40,643 bases of DNA, taken from contig JAJZLX010000473.1 of assembly GCA_021850555.1 (NCBI GenBank), positions 1 to 40,643 on the forward strand, in the 5' to 3' direction. The notes beneath the pieces were generated by a model. It saw only the letters and a program-made list of their open reading frames with translations. It searched no databases and had not been told where the DNA came from. How positions within the stretch are numbered: position 1 is the stretch's first letter; the number at the start of each line of letters is the position of its first letter. A program made the translations under genes and the position numbers. Positions 8,480-16,717 of the stretch are shown piece by piece. The stretch is from Pseudomonadota bacterium. Lineage in GTDB: Bacteria; Pseudomonadota; Gammaproteobacteria; Steroidobacterales; Steroidobacteraceae.

Positions 8480-9943
8480 TTAGCGATGGATGACGCCTAC
8501 GGCGCGCGCGAGAGCGTATTGCGCCTTCGCGTAGCGGGTGAGCGCTCCCGCATAATCGCGGCGGGCGCGGGTGAGATCCTGCTGGGCCTGCACGACTTCC
8601 AGCACCGCGTAGACTCCAAACGCCTTGCGCTGCATGGCGAACTTCAAGTTCTGTGCGGCCAATTCCGCACCACGGCGCGCCAGGTGCACCTGGTCCCGCG
8701 CACTGCGGGCATCGGCAAGCGCGTCGACGACCTGCCGCTCGATCCGCTGGCGGACGTCGACCGCATTGAGGCGTGCGCGATCGAGCTTGGCATCGGCGGC
8801 CTCGGTGCGGCTAAAATCAAAGAGACCTCCGGGTCCCAAGCGCCAACTCAACCCCACGACGTAGTCGTGGGACGGCTGATAACCGCCGAGAAATCCGTTC
8901 GGCCCGCCTCGAAGCCGGCCGTATACGGCTGCGGCGCTGAGGGACGGGATCAGCGGACCGTACTTGGCGGCCGACCGCTGTTCCTGTGCGGCACGCACGG
9001 ACGCGGCGCTCGCCTTAATCTCCCGCCGCAACCGTAGCGCACGTCGCACGAGCGCGGTGGTCGGTGTATCGAGCGAGATAAGATTGGGGGGCACAACGAT
9101 CCGGTCCGCTGGAACGAGGTCGGTGGCCGGATCGAGCCGTAGTACTGTGGCGAGCGTCGCGGAGTCTCGGCGCTGCGCGGCTTGGGCTTCCCGCAGTAGC
9201 ACCTCGTCTCGTTGGGTTTGGACGCTCACCTGCAACGCCTCGCCGCGATTGGTCAGACCGATGGCGACGGCGCGCTCGAGCTGAGTCTCGTAGCTTTGCG
9301 AAATATGTACCGCATCGCGTGCAATTCTGGTTACGGCGACGGCATCAACCAGATCGAAGTAGGCGTTTGCGGCTGCGAGCAGCGTGTCTTTGCGCGCGGC
9401 GGTGACATCGTCGATTGCTGCGCGCTGAAGCTGCTGCGCGGCGAGCTTGTTAAAGAGCGCATCGCCCAGATCGAGTTCGACGCCGAGCGTAGCCGCACGG
9501 CCGTAGAGTTGCTTGTCGACGTTGAGCACATTGCCCGAGAATTCCTGGCCTGCGCCCGTGTGATGAGCGTAGCTCGCCCCCACGGAGAGCCAGGGAAAGA
9601 ATTGCAGGGTTGCTGCATCGTTGACGGCCTTCGCTCGTCGCTCCGCCGTTCGCACGAGAGCAAGGTCGATGTTGTTGGCCCCCGCCAGACGCAGTGCCGT
9701 CGGTAAATCGATATGCACTGGCGCCGTCCGGGTGGCTTGCGATCCGAGCTGCTGCGGCGCCCCGCCCGACAATGCTACAGTCGCGCGCCTGAAGAGGGTT
9801 TTTCCGGTCGTTGCCCCACCTTCGGGTCCAGTTCGCGCCGCAACGCGGGGTGCCCCGAGCGCTAGCGCGGCCTCGGATGAGAATGCGACCCACAGCACCG
9901 CTGTAGCGATCACCGCGCAGGACCGCCCGGCATTGCCGGTCAT
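8480..9943 (-). CDS. TolC-like outer-membrane efflux protein
   Basis: 487 residues, outer-membrane channel of a tripartite RND pump. A signal peptide is followed by the outer-membrane efflux repeat pair: long Ala/Arg/Gln-rich helices (LAAANAYFDLVDAVAVTRIA; VVDALADARSARDQVHLARR) alternate with short strands (LSVGASYAH, YVVGLSWRLGPGG). The helices RREIKASAASVRAAQEQRSA and LEVVQAQQDLTRARRDY are diagnostic for TolC-family proteins. The start ATG at 9943 overlaps the stop of the adaptor gene (ATGA). The mature N-terminus has an unusual Gly/Ala/Arg-rich extension before the first helix. There is no lipobox. Confidence 0.88.
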   Translation of the reverse strand: MTGNAGRSCAVIATAVLWVAFSSEAALALGAPRVAARTGPEGGATTGKTLFRRATVALSGGAPQQLGSQATRTAPVHIDLPTALRLAGANNIDLALVRTAERRAKAVNDAATLQFFPWLSVGASYAHHTGAGQEFSGNVLNVDKQLYGRAATLGVELDLGDALFNKLAAQQLQRAAIDDVTAARKDTLLAAANAYFDLVDAVAVTRIARDAVHISQSYETQLERAVAIGLTNRGEALQVSVQTQRDEVLLREAQAAQRRDSATLATVLRLDPATDLVPADRIVVPPNLISLDTPTTALVRRALRLRREIKASAASVRAAQEQRSAAKYGPLIPSLSAAAVYGRLRGGPNGFLGGYQPSHDYVVGLSWRLGPGGLFDFSRTEAADAKLDRARLNAVDVRQRIERQVVDALADARSARDQVHLARRGAELAAQNLKFAMQRKAFGVYAVLEVVQAQQDLTRARRDYAGALTRYAKAQYALARAVGVIHR

Positions 9944-10842
9944 GGATTGACCGCTGCGACGTATGCTTCGGGCGCTGCAAGCGGCCAAAGTCGCACGGTC
10001 ACGTACATCCCAGGAAGCAGTAGTTCGCCGGGGTTGCGCATGTCGATCTCCGCGAGCATCGTTTGCGTCTGCGGTGCAAGCGCGTAGCTGACGCGCGTCA
10101 CCGAAGCTGGAAAGTGCCGGCCCGGCAGCCCCGTTGCGCTGATGATCGCGCGGCAACCCGGCCGGATCAGGTCTGCATCGCGCGCCGGCACCGGAATCTG
10201 CACACGGATGCGGCTCAGGCTCATGAGTGTGACGATTGCCGCACTCTTCTGACTGGCACTGCTCGGCACGGGGACGAATGCGCCAGGATCCACAAAGCGC
10301 GCGGTGATCACCCCAGAAAACGGTGCCGTCACACGGGCATATTGGAGCAGTGCTTCCACTCGCTCGAGCTTGGCTTCTGCGACCTCGAGACGCCCCTGCT
10401 GGATATCGAGCGTCTGCGGCGTTACGAGGTCGGGGGCGACCTTGATTGCGCGCTGCGTGCGTAGGTAGTTGCGACGCGCTACGTCCACCTCGGCGGCGTA
10501 CTGCAGGCGATCGGCGTCGAGCTCCGGTACCTCGAGCTGTGCAATCAGACCCCCCGCCTTGATCCTGTCGCCCTTGTCGACCGGGATGCTCTGAACGTAC
10601 CCGGCCACCTTCGTCATGATCACTGCGGACTTGAAGGCCACCACGCGGGCCGGCAGCACGATGGTCGGAGCAATCCTCCGGGCAGCCTCCGAAGATCCCC
10701 TGGCGGTGGCAGCAGCCGCAAGCCCGCTGCCTGACCCGGCTGCGGCGATGACCGCAAAGAGCAGACATTTCGCACGCGGCGCCCACGACGTGGGGCCGCC
10801 CGATCGCCCTTGAGAGGCGTTGCGCACTTCGATCACTTTCAT
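9940..10842 (-). CDS. RND efflux periplasmic adaptor subunit
   Basis: Membrane fusion protein of 300 residues that bridges pump and channel. After the signal/anchor comes the first lipoyl half (AVIMTKVAGYVQSIPVDKGDRIKAGGLIAQLEVPELDA), a helical hairpin (VARRNYLRTQRAIKV...QGRLEVAEAKLERVEAL), the second lipoyl half (YARVTAPFSGVITARFVDPGAFVP), and the beta-barrel and proximal domains ending PGMYVTVRLWP. It is short for the family. The start ATG at 10842 overlaps the permease stop, and its own stop overlaps the TolC-like start, so the three pump genes are translationally coupled in the order permease-adaptor-channel. Adaptor first is more usual. Confidence 0.88.
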   Translation of the reverse strand: MKVIEVRNASQGRSGGPTSWAPRAKCLLFAVIAAAGSGSGLAAAATARGSSEAARRIAPTIVLPARVVAFKSAVIMTKVAGYVQSIPVDKGDRIKAGGLIAQLEVPELDADRLQYAAEVDVARRNYLRTQRAIKVAPDLVTPQTLDIQQGRLEVAEAKLERVEALLQYARVTAPFSGVITARFVDPGAFVPVPSSASQKSAAIVTLMSLSRIRVQIPVPARDADLIRPGCRAIISATGLPGRHFPASVTRVSYALAPQTQTMLAEIDMRNPGELLLPGMYVTVRLWPLAAPEAYVAAVNP

Positions 10843-13800
10843 TGATGCTCCGCAGCGATGTGGACGGGATCGTCGGGGTCGAGCGACGGCGAGCGCCGCC
10901 CCGCCCGCCCGCGAATAATGGCGTAAATCGATGGCAGGACTGACAGCGTCGCGATCGTGGCGAGGAGCAGTCCTCCGATCAGCGCCCGCCCGAGCGGGGC
11001 GGTCTGCTGGCCGCTCTCGCCCCAGCCGGCTGCCATCGGCAGCATCCCGGCGATCATCGCGAGGCTGGTCATGAGGATCGGTCGCAAGCGGCTCACGGCC
11101 CCGCCCACCGCCGCTTCGGCAGCGCTCTGCCCGGTCAATCTCGCGCGCTCGGCAAAAGTCACGAGCAAGACGGCGTTGGCGATCGCCACTCCCACAGCCA
11201 TGATGGCGCCGATGAACGACTCGAGATTGAGCGTCGTATGCGTGAGCCACAACATCAAGGCGATGCCGAGAACGACCGCTGGCACGCTCGCGATCGCGGC
11301 CACTGCGAGCTCCCAGGACTGAAAGTTGGCCACGAGCAGCAAGAAAATCACGAACACGGCGAGTATCAGGGCACCGCGCAAGGCACCGAGCAGCCGTCCC
11401 ATCGCCCGCACCTCACCGCGAACCGCCACGGTCACTCCGGCTGGCGGCTTGCCGAGCGAGGCGAGCGCTCGGTTGACATCGGCGGACGCGCTGCCGAGAC
11501 TCGTTCCCTCGATGTTGGCGCTGACGGAAACGTAGTGCTGACTGTTGAAATCGTCGTATTCGCCAACGGTCGTGCCTTGATGCACGCTCGCCACGTCGCG
11601 CAACAGCGTCGGGTCACCATCGCTCGTCGCGATCGGTACGTTGCGGACGTCTTCGAGGGAAGTGATCCGGTGCGGAGGGCTCTCGACCTGCACTTGGTAT
11701 GCGACTCCGTTTGGCGCTGCCCAATAGACAGGTTCCGTGAAGCGGCTCGAAGCGGTCGCCGGCGTCAGCGATTGGATCACCTGGTTTTCGGTGACGCCGA
11801 GAAGACCCGCTTGCTCGCGATTGACGCGAACGTCTACCGCCGGATAATTGAGCTGCGCCCCGAGCTGCACGTCCCGAAGCTGAGGAAGCGTCGCGAGCTT
11901 CGCGCGGATACGCTCCGCGTAGGCGTGGTCGGTCTTGAGGTGAGCCCCGATTACGTCCACCTTGATGGGGGTCGAGGCCCCAAAGCTCATGACTCGGCTG
12001 ACAATATCCGCAGGCTCGAAGGACACTTGCACCTGCGGCATTTCCTTCGCGATGAGCGCACGCAACCGGTCCCGGAACGCACTCATGTCGAGGTGCACCG
12101 AGCGCCTGAACTGGACCTGCAACACCCCGTCCTGTGGCCCGCTGTTCCATTGATAGATGAAGCTGATCGGATAGGGCGAGTCGGGGACACCCGCAAGTCC
12201 CACCGTGGTCTGGATCGCCTTCGGCCCCGCCTGTGACGCGATCAGCTTCAATATCCGCTGCATGGCGGATACCGTGAGGCTGAGCCGCGTACCCGCCGGC
12301 ATGCGTACTCGCATCTGCATCTGACCGCCTTCGACGCGCGGAAAGATGTCCGTGCCGAGGTGCGGAACCAAGAGTCCTATGCCGGCGGCGCATACGGCGA
12401 AGTACCCGAGCAATACGGGCACGCGGTGTCTGACCAGCGGCTCGATCCGCCTCTGATACTGGTTCTGAAAGCGGGAGAATGACCGCGGGTCCCCTGCTCC
12501 GCCCTCCCCCCCTCGCCTGTGCAGCCGCAGCCACCAGACCGAGAGGATGGGCACGAGTGAATTCGCAAGCAGGTAGGAGGCGATCATCGAAAAGCCGACC
12601 GCGAGGGAGAGCGGCACGAAGAGCGCGCGCGCCGCGCCCTGCATCGCAAACGAAGGCAGAAACACCGCGACCACGCAAAGCATCGCGATCAGGAGCGGCA
12701 CGACTACCTCGTGCGTCGCATCGAGCACCGCTCTCGGCAGGTCCTCGTGACGGACCAGATGCGTGTGAATGTTCTCGATGACCACCGTCGACTGGTCGAC
12801 CAGGATCCCGACGGCGAGTACGAGGCCCCCGAGTGTCATCAGATTGATGCTCTCTCCGGAGACCCACAGCGCGAATACCGCGGCGAGGAGCGACACGGGA
12901 ATGTTGATGACAACGATCAGAGCGCTGCGCCAGTCGCGCAGGAACAGCAGCACCATCGCACCAGCGAGAAGCGCTCCGAGCGCACCTTCCATCATGAGAC
13001 TTGTAATCGCACGGGTGACGATCGGCGATTGATCCATTGCGTAACTCACGCGCACGTCGCTCGGCAGTGCCGCCTGGAACTTCGACAAATTGGCCTTTAC
13101 TTCATCGACCACCGAGAGCGTCGAGGCACCGGGCCGCTTGGTCACCGGAATGTAGACTGTTGGCCTGCCGTCAACGAGCGCCACGCTGGTCGTGATGTCG
13201 GAGCCGTCGGACACGTGGCCGAGGTTGCGGACGAAAACGGTCGGGAAAGTACCCGTATGGATGGGAACGGCACCCAGCGCTGTTACATTCTTGACGATGG
13301 AATTGACGTGAACGATCGGATACCGGCTGCCGAGATCGATATTGCCCGAGGGGCTGATGGTTTCGGCCGCGGCAATGGCGCGAACGACCTGCTCCGGGGA
13401 GACCCGGTAAGCCTGAAGCTTCGCCGGATTCAAGGAGATCAAGATGCTGCGAGCGCTGCCGCCGAAAGGCGGCGGAGCCGAAACCCCGGGCAGCGCTGCA
13501 AAAAGCGGTCGCACCGTGTTGAGCGCGAGATCCTGGATCTGTCCGACGCTACGGGTTGCGCTCGAGAAGACGAGATCGCCCACCGGCACACTGCCGGCAT
13601 CAAAGCGCAAGATGAACGGTGGCACCGTACCCGGGGGCATGAAAGCGTGTGCGCGGTTGGCATACTGTACGGTCTCCGCCATCGCGCGGGACATGTTGGT
13701 CCCGGGGTAGAACTGCAGCTTGATCAGGGCCGCGCCTTCGATCGACTTCGTCTCGACGTAGCGGATACCGGTGATGTAGAGGAAGTGGAACTCGTAGTAA

Positions 13801-13994
13801 TAGGTGAGGAAACCCTCCATCTGCGAGGCGTCCATGCCCGCATAGGGTTGGGCTACGTAGATGGTCGGCACCCCAAGGGGCGGGAAAACGTCCGCCGGCA
13901 TCCGCCGCACGGCGAGCAGAGCCGCGGCCACGATGCCGAGCACGAGGACGAGGACCGTGTACGGTCGCCGCAGCGCTGTCCGCACTACACTCAT
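10839..13994 (-). CDS. RND efflux permease (AcrB/MexF superfamily)
   Basis: 1051-residue inner-membrane proton-driven exporter with two repeats of six membrane segments and two large periplasmic loops. The N-terminus RTALRRPYTVLVLVLGI, the porter motif QPYAGMDASQMEGFLT and the late motif SRLRPILMTSLAMIAGMLPM are typical. The TM4 relay, where AcrB has two adjacent Asp, reads GILVDQSTVVIEN (D400, Q401). The TM10 site, where AcrB has Lys940, reads ANAVLLVTFAE with no Lys. This places it outside the classical drug-pump (HAE1) group. Start ATG at 13994 is chosen from MSVVRTALRRPY and a GGAGAGG ribosome site. The substrate is unknown; neighbours suggest metal or redox-related cargo. Confidence 0.9.
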   Translation of the reverse strand: MSVVRTALRRPYTVLVLVLGIVAAALLAVRRMPADVFPPLGVPTIYVAQPYAGMDASQMEGFLTYYYEFHFLYITGIRYVETKSIEGAALIKLQFYPGTNMSRAMAETVQYANRAHAFMPPGTVPPFILRFDAGSVPVGDLVFSSATRSVGQIQDLALNTVRPLFAALPGVSAPPPFGGSARSILISLNPAKLQAYRVSPEQVVRAIAAAETISPSGNIDLGSRYPIVHVNSIVKNVTALGAVPIHTGTFPTVFVRNLGHVSDGSDITTSVALVDGRPTVYIPVTKRPGASTLSVVDEVKANLSKFQAALPSDVRVSYAMDQSPIVTRAITSLMMEGALGALLAGAMVLLFLRDWRSALIVVINIPVSLLAAVFALWVSGESINLMTLGGLVLAVGILVDQSTVVIENIHTHLVRHEDLPRAVLDATHEVVVPLLIAMLCVVAVFLPSFAMQGAARALFVPLSLAVGFSMIASYLLANSLVPILSVWWLRLHRRGGEGGAGDPRSFSRFQNQYQRRIEPLVRHRVPVLLGYFAVCAAGIGLLVPHLGTDIFPRVEGGQMQMRVRMPAGTRLSLTVSAMQRILKLIASQAGPKAIQTTVGLAGVPDSPYPISFIYQWNSGPQDGVLQVQFRRSVHLDMSAFRDRLRALIAKEMPQVQVSFEPADIVSRVMSFGASTPIKVDVIGAHLKTDHAYAERIRAKLATLPQLRDVQLGAQLNYPAVDVRVNREQAGLLGVTENQVIQSLTPATASSRFTEPVYWAAPNGVAYQVQVESPPHRITSLEDVRNVPIATSDGDPTLLRDVASVHQGTTVGEYDDFNSQHYVSVSANIEGTSLGSASADVNRALASLGKPPAGVTVAVRGEVRAMGRLLGALRGALILAVFVIFLLLVANFQSWELAVAAIASVPAVVLGIALMLWLTHTTLNLESFIGAIMAVGVAIANAVLLVTFAERARLTGQSAAEAAVGGAVSRLRPILMTSLAMIAGMLPMAAGWGESGQQTAPLGRALIGGLLLATIATLSVLPSIYAIIRGRAGRRSPSLDPDDPVHIAAEHQ

Positions 13995-14091
13995 CGCGCC
14001 TCTCCGCTTCCAGGGATCATTGGAGCGAGGTGTCGGGTGGATTGCGGGCGCGGGACGATTTCGCGCCCGAACTCGATCGGTCGGACGCCGT

Positions 14092-15114
14092 TCAATTGGC
14101 AGGCGCCATGATGCGCAGGACCGCGCGTCCGTTGACGTCCTGCAGCGGGAAATAAACGAGATGCGTCCTCGGATCCACGGTGACCGAATGCGCCTCGTAG
14201 GCGAGAAAACCCCGACCGACCAGGTGTAGGCGTCTGTCTTGTAGGGCAAACACCGTTACCACGCCGCTCTCACTCGCGACGTAGAGCCGCTGGAGACGGG
14301 AATCGAAGGCGAGCACGTCCGGACTGCGTCCGACCTCGTGGATCGATAAGACCCGCATGCTCGGCAGGTCCACCAACAGCAACTTGGCATTGCCGTCGCA
14401 GGCCACGAACCCGAGTCGGGCGGGCGCATCGAGCAGCAGGCTGTGATCATCGTTGCACCGGCTCGTAAGGGGATACCGGCCCACGATCCGGTCGGTGCCT
14501 GGATCGATCGCCACGATCTCATCGCGCGTCTGCACATCAACGAGGATCCGCCCCGTGACCGGATCGTACTGGGAATTGCCCACCTCCCCGCCCATGGGGA
14601 TCGTGGCGATGCGTCGGTTGTCGCGCGTATCGATGACGGTTTCGGTCTGACCCGCCTCGTCAGAAATGAACAATTTGTGCACATCCGGCGCATAGGCCAT
14701 ACCGTCCGGATAAACACCCGCGGGCGCGTGGGCGAGGATCTTGCCGGTCGACTCGGAGATCACGTCGAGCTCGTTGCGATCAGTAGCGGTCGCAAAGACC
14801 TCATCTAGCGACGGAACCGCTAGTACCCCATGCACGCCCGGAACGTCCGTCACGTTGCCAATCACCCGTTCGCGCCTGAGGTCAAATATCGTGACCATCC
14901 CAGAACCGAGGTGCGCGATGAAGAGCCGGCGCCGCTTGGGGTCAATCGTCACGTAATCGAACCGGTCCGGTTTTCCCGGCAGGACGATATCCGGACGGGC
15001 GGCCCGCAGCGGTAGTACGCTGCGGGCCGCCTGCGCAGCGGCGGCTTGCGCGGCCATGGACACCGCCAGGCAGCCGCTGCAACCCAGGGCAAGTAGTTTG
15101 GCCAGACGCTTCAT
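14092..15114 (-). CDS. Secreted YVTN-like beta-propeller protein (3)
   Basis: 340 residues with a signal peptide (MKRLAKLLALGCSGCLAVSMAAQA). Propeller blades follow: DRFDYVTIDPKRRRLFIAH, GMVTIFDLRRERVIGNV, NELDVISESTGKILAHA, DVHKLFISDEAGQTETVID, GRILVDVQTRDEIVAIDPGTD and QRLYVASESGVVTVFALQ. Two Cys in the signal region (GCSGC) could allow lipidation if LGCSGC serves as a weak lipobox. The ATG at 15114 overlaps the cupredoxin stop by 4 nt, so this propeller is translationally coupled to a copper protein. The RND permease begins 97 nt downstream. Confidence 0.82.
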   Translation of the reverse strand: MKRLAKLLALGCSGCLAVSMAAQAAAAQAARSVLPLRAARPDIVLPGKPDRFDYVTIDPKRRRLFIAHLGSGMVTIFDLRRERVIGNVTDVPGVHGVLAVPSLDEVFATATDRNELDVISESTGKILAHAPAGVYPDGMAYAPDVHKLFISDEAGQTETVIDTRDNRRIATIPMGGEVGNSQYDPVTGRILVDVQTRDEIVAIDPGTDRIVGRYPLTSRCNDDHSLLLDAPARLGFVACDGNAKLLLVDLPSMRVLSIHEVGRSPDVLAFDSRLQRLYVASESGVVTVFALQDRRLHLVGRGFLAYEAHSVTVDPRTHLVYFPLQDVNGRAVLRIMAPAN

Positions 15115-15533
15115 CGGGCGCGGGCCGGCAGCACCACGAGCTTGCCGCTCATCCACGGCTTGTGGAATTCGCAAAAGAACGGGAAGACGCCGGCCTTACT
15201 GGCCGTGAACGTGATCGTCTTGGTTGACAGCGGCGGTAGCGACACGTTGATGCCGTAGCCCGGGATGGTCAGCGTATGACCATCGTCCCCGCCGGCCTCG
15301 AGATTGCGGATGTCGAGGGTGACGTGATCCCCCTGGGTGACGACGATCGTCGAGGGCGCGAAGGCATAGATTTCGCCGAACTTGGCGACAGCCCGCTTCT
15401 GCGCGGGATTTTCTTTCGACACCCATACCACGGTCTGGATGTGAATCGTCTCGTTGGCGGCGAAGGCCGGTGCGCTCGCGAGCGATGCGAGAAGAACACT
15501 GGCGGCCGCGGCAATGACCTTGGATGACTGCAT
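15111..15533 (-). CDS. Periplasmic cupredoxin (type 1 copper protein)
   Basis: 140 residues with a Sec signal peptide cleaved near AFA-AN. The copper ligands of a type 1 site are visible: H86 in DDGHTL, then C121, H124 and M128 in FFCEFHKPWMSGK. The Cys-x2-His-x3-Met loop resembles the cupredoxin of the COX2/nitrous-oxide-reductase fold, but it has one Cys, not the CuA pair, so a mononuclear electron-transfer or copper-carrying role is inferred. ATG 15533 is chosen because AGGAGAG precedes it by 6 nt and a clean signal peptide follows. It is the first gene of the long minus-strand cluster. Confidence 0.85.
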   Translation of the reverse strand: MQSSKVIAAAASVLLASLASAPAFAANETIHIQTVVWVSKENPAQKRAVAKFGEIYAFAPSTIVVTQGDHVTLDIRNLEAGGDDGHTLTIPGYGINVSLPPLSTKTITFTASKAGVFPFFCEFHKPWMSGKLVVLPARAR

Positions 15534-15682
15534 GATGAACTCTCCTCTTGAGGACACTGGAACGGCGAACGGATTTGAGGATTCCTGGAGCCGGGATCGC
15601 GTTTCTTCACCCGTAACGCGGACGGGCCACTGCGGCGATTGTGCGGTGGGGCCCGCGATGTGGCGGAGGCGCGCGGCGCGAC

Positions 15683-16717
15683 CTATTCATCTCCTGATGC
15701 CTTTCTTGCGGCGAGCAACCATAGTGCGGCAGCCTCGGCGATGCGCGGCACGGCGGTATCGGGGAAGGGGCTCACCGAGCTGACGTTGATCTCGCAGAGC
15801 ACGTACTTTTCTTCGCCCTGCTTGGTCCGGGGACCGAGGAGAAAGTCCGCATCCCAGATCACCGGGAGCGAGCGGGTGTCGAGGTCAAGGACTTCTTGCA
15901 TCTGCGGGACCCAATGGTCTTGCATTTCACGTCTGAGCGTCATGAATTGGCTCTCGGACTCGGCGTAGAACGTCTTCTCGCGCGCCATGGCGAACGAACC
16001 GCTTCCGATGGGCCGTTGCGTCGAGAATCCGACCACCTGGTCCTGAATCAGATAGCAGCGGATCATCCCTTCGGACGCGCGCCTCGCGTGGCGCTGATCG
16101 ATGAGACCTCCGCCTGCGGAGAAATAGATCTGACAGCGCTGCATGAACGCGCTGATCCGCATCGCTTCGCGCCTGCTGTCGCGGGTCGCCTCTTGAATCC
16201 ACACGAGGAGATCGGCGTCAGCACCCGCGCTTGCGCCGTCGCATTGGACGTGCCAGGTCCCGATGCCGCCGTTTCCACGGCACTGCTTCAGCACCCGCGA
16301 GCCCTCCCCGGCGAGACGCTGCGGAAACTCCCGCTCGAACTCCCCGGGGGTGCGATACAAGTGGGTATCAGTGCCCCAGCCGAGGTGACGGGTGCGGTAG
16401 AGCACCTCCTTGGTGCCCATCTTCAGGATCACATCGGGATGAGCGCTGATCCAGACGCCTTGCGAAGCAACCTCGCGCAGCATCGGATCCAATCTGGACC
16501 TGTCGCGACCGTCCGAGATCGGATCGACCCAGACGAGTACCCCATCAACACAAAGCAGCTTGGTGCGCACCGCATCGTGCCATTCCTCTGAATAGACGAC
16601 TGGTTCGGCATCGACCCCGTGACCCTCGAACGCGAGGAGCAACGGCCGCAGCCGCTCCCGTATCGTCTGCTGATCGCGCGAAAGCAATGCGATACGAGGG
16701 GAAAGATGCCCGTTCAT
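15683..16717 (-). CDS. Cj0069-like ATP-grasp family protein
   Basis: 344-residue cytoplasmic protein. A Rossmann-like N-terminus (IALLSRDQQTIRERLRPLL) is followed by the substrate loop with VDPISDGRDRSRLD, a Lys motif (ILKMGTKEVLYRT), a Gly-rich loop (LKQCRGNGGIGTWHV) and a metal/ATP motif near the end (KYVLCEINVSSVSPFPDTA). This set matches the poorly known 'Cj0069 family', which resembles ATP-grasp ligases. The reaction is unknown. Its start ATG overlaps the chrA stop by 4 nt, so it is translated with the chromate exporter. This suggests a role in chromate or sulfur-anion stress, but that is inference. Confidence 0.7.
   Translation of the reverse strand: MNGHLSPRIALLSRDQQTIRERLRPLLLAFEGHGVDAEPVVYSEEWHDAVRTKLLCVDGVLVWVDPISDGRDRSRLDPMLREVASQGVWISAHPDVILKMGTKEVLYRTRHLGWGTDTHLYRTPGEFEREFPQRLAGEGSRVLKQCRGNGGIGTWHVQCDGASAGADADLLVWIQEATRDSRREAMRISAFMQRCQIYFSAGGGLIDQRHARRASEGMIRCYLIQDQVVGFSTQRPIGSGSFAMAREKTFYAESESQFMTLRREMQDHWVPQMQEVLDLDTRSLPVIWDADFLLGPRTKQGEEKYVLCEINVSSVSPFPDTAVPRIAEAAALWLLAARKASGDE

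Noticed and set aside
9944..10786. Upstream extension of the TolC-like frame through the adaptor gene
   Set aside because: The frame stays open but encodes no TolC-like sequence there; the adaptor in the other frame has full family motifs, and ATG 9943 with a signal peptide is the natural start.
12711..14111. 466-codon plus-strand frame opposite the RND permease
   Set aside because: Antisense to a strongly supported permease; repetitive charged composition and no motif.
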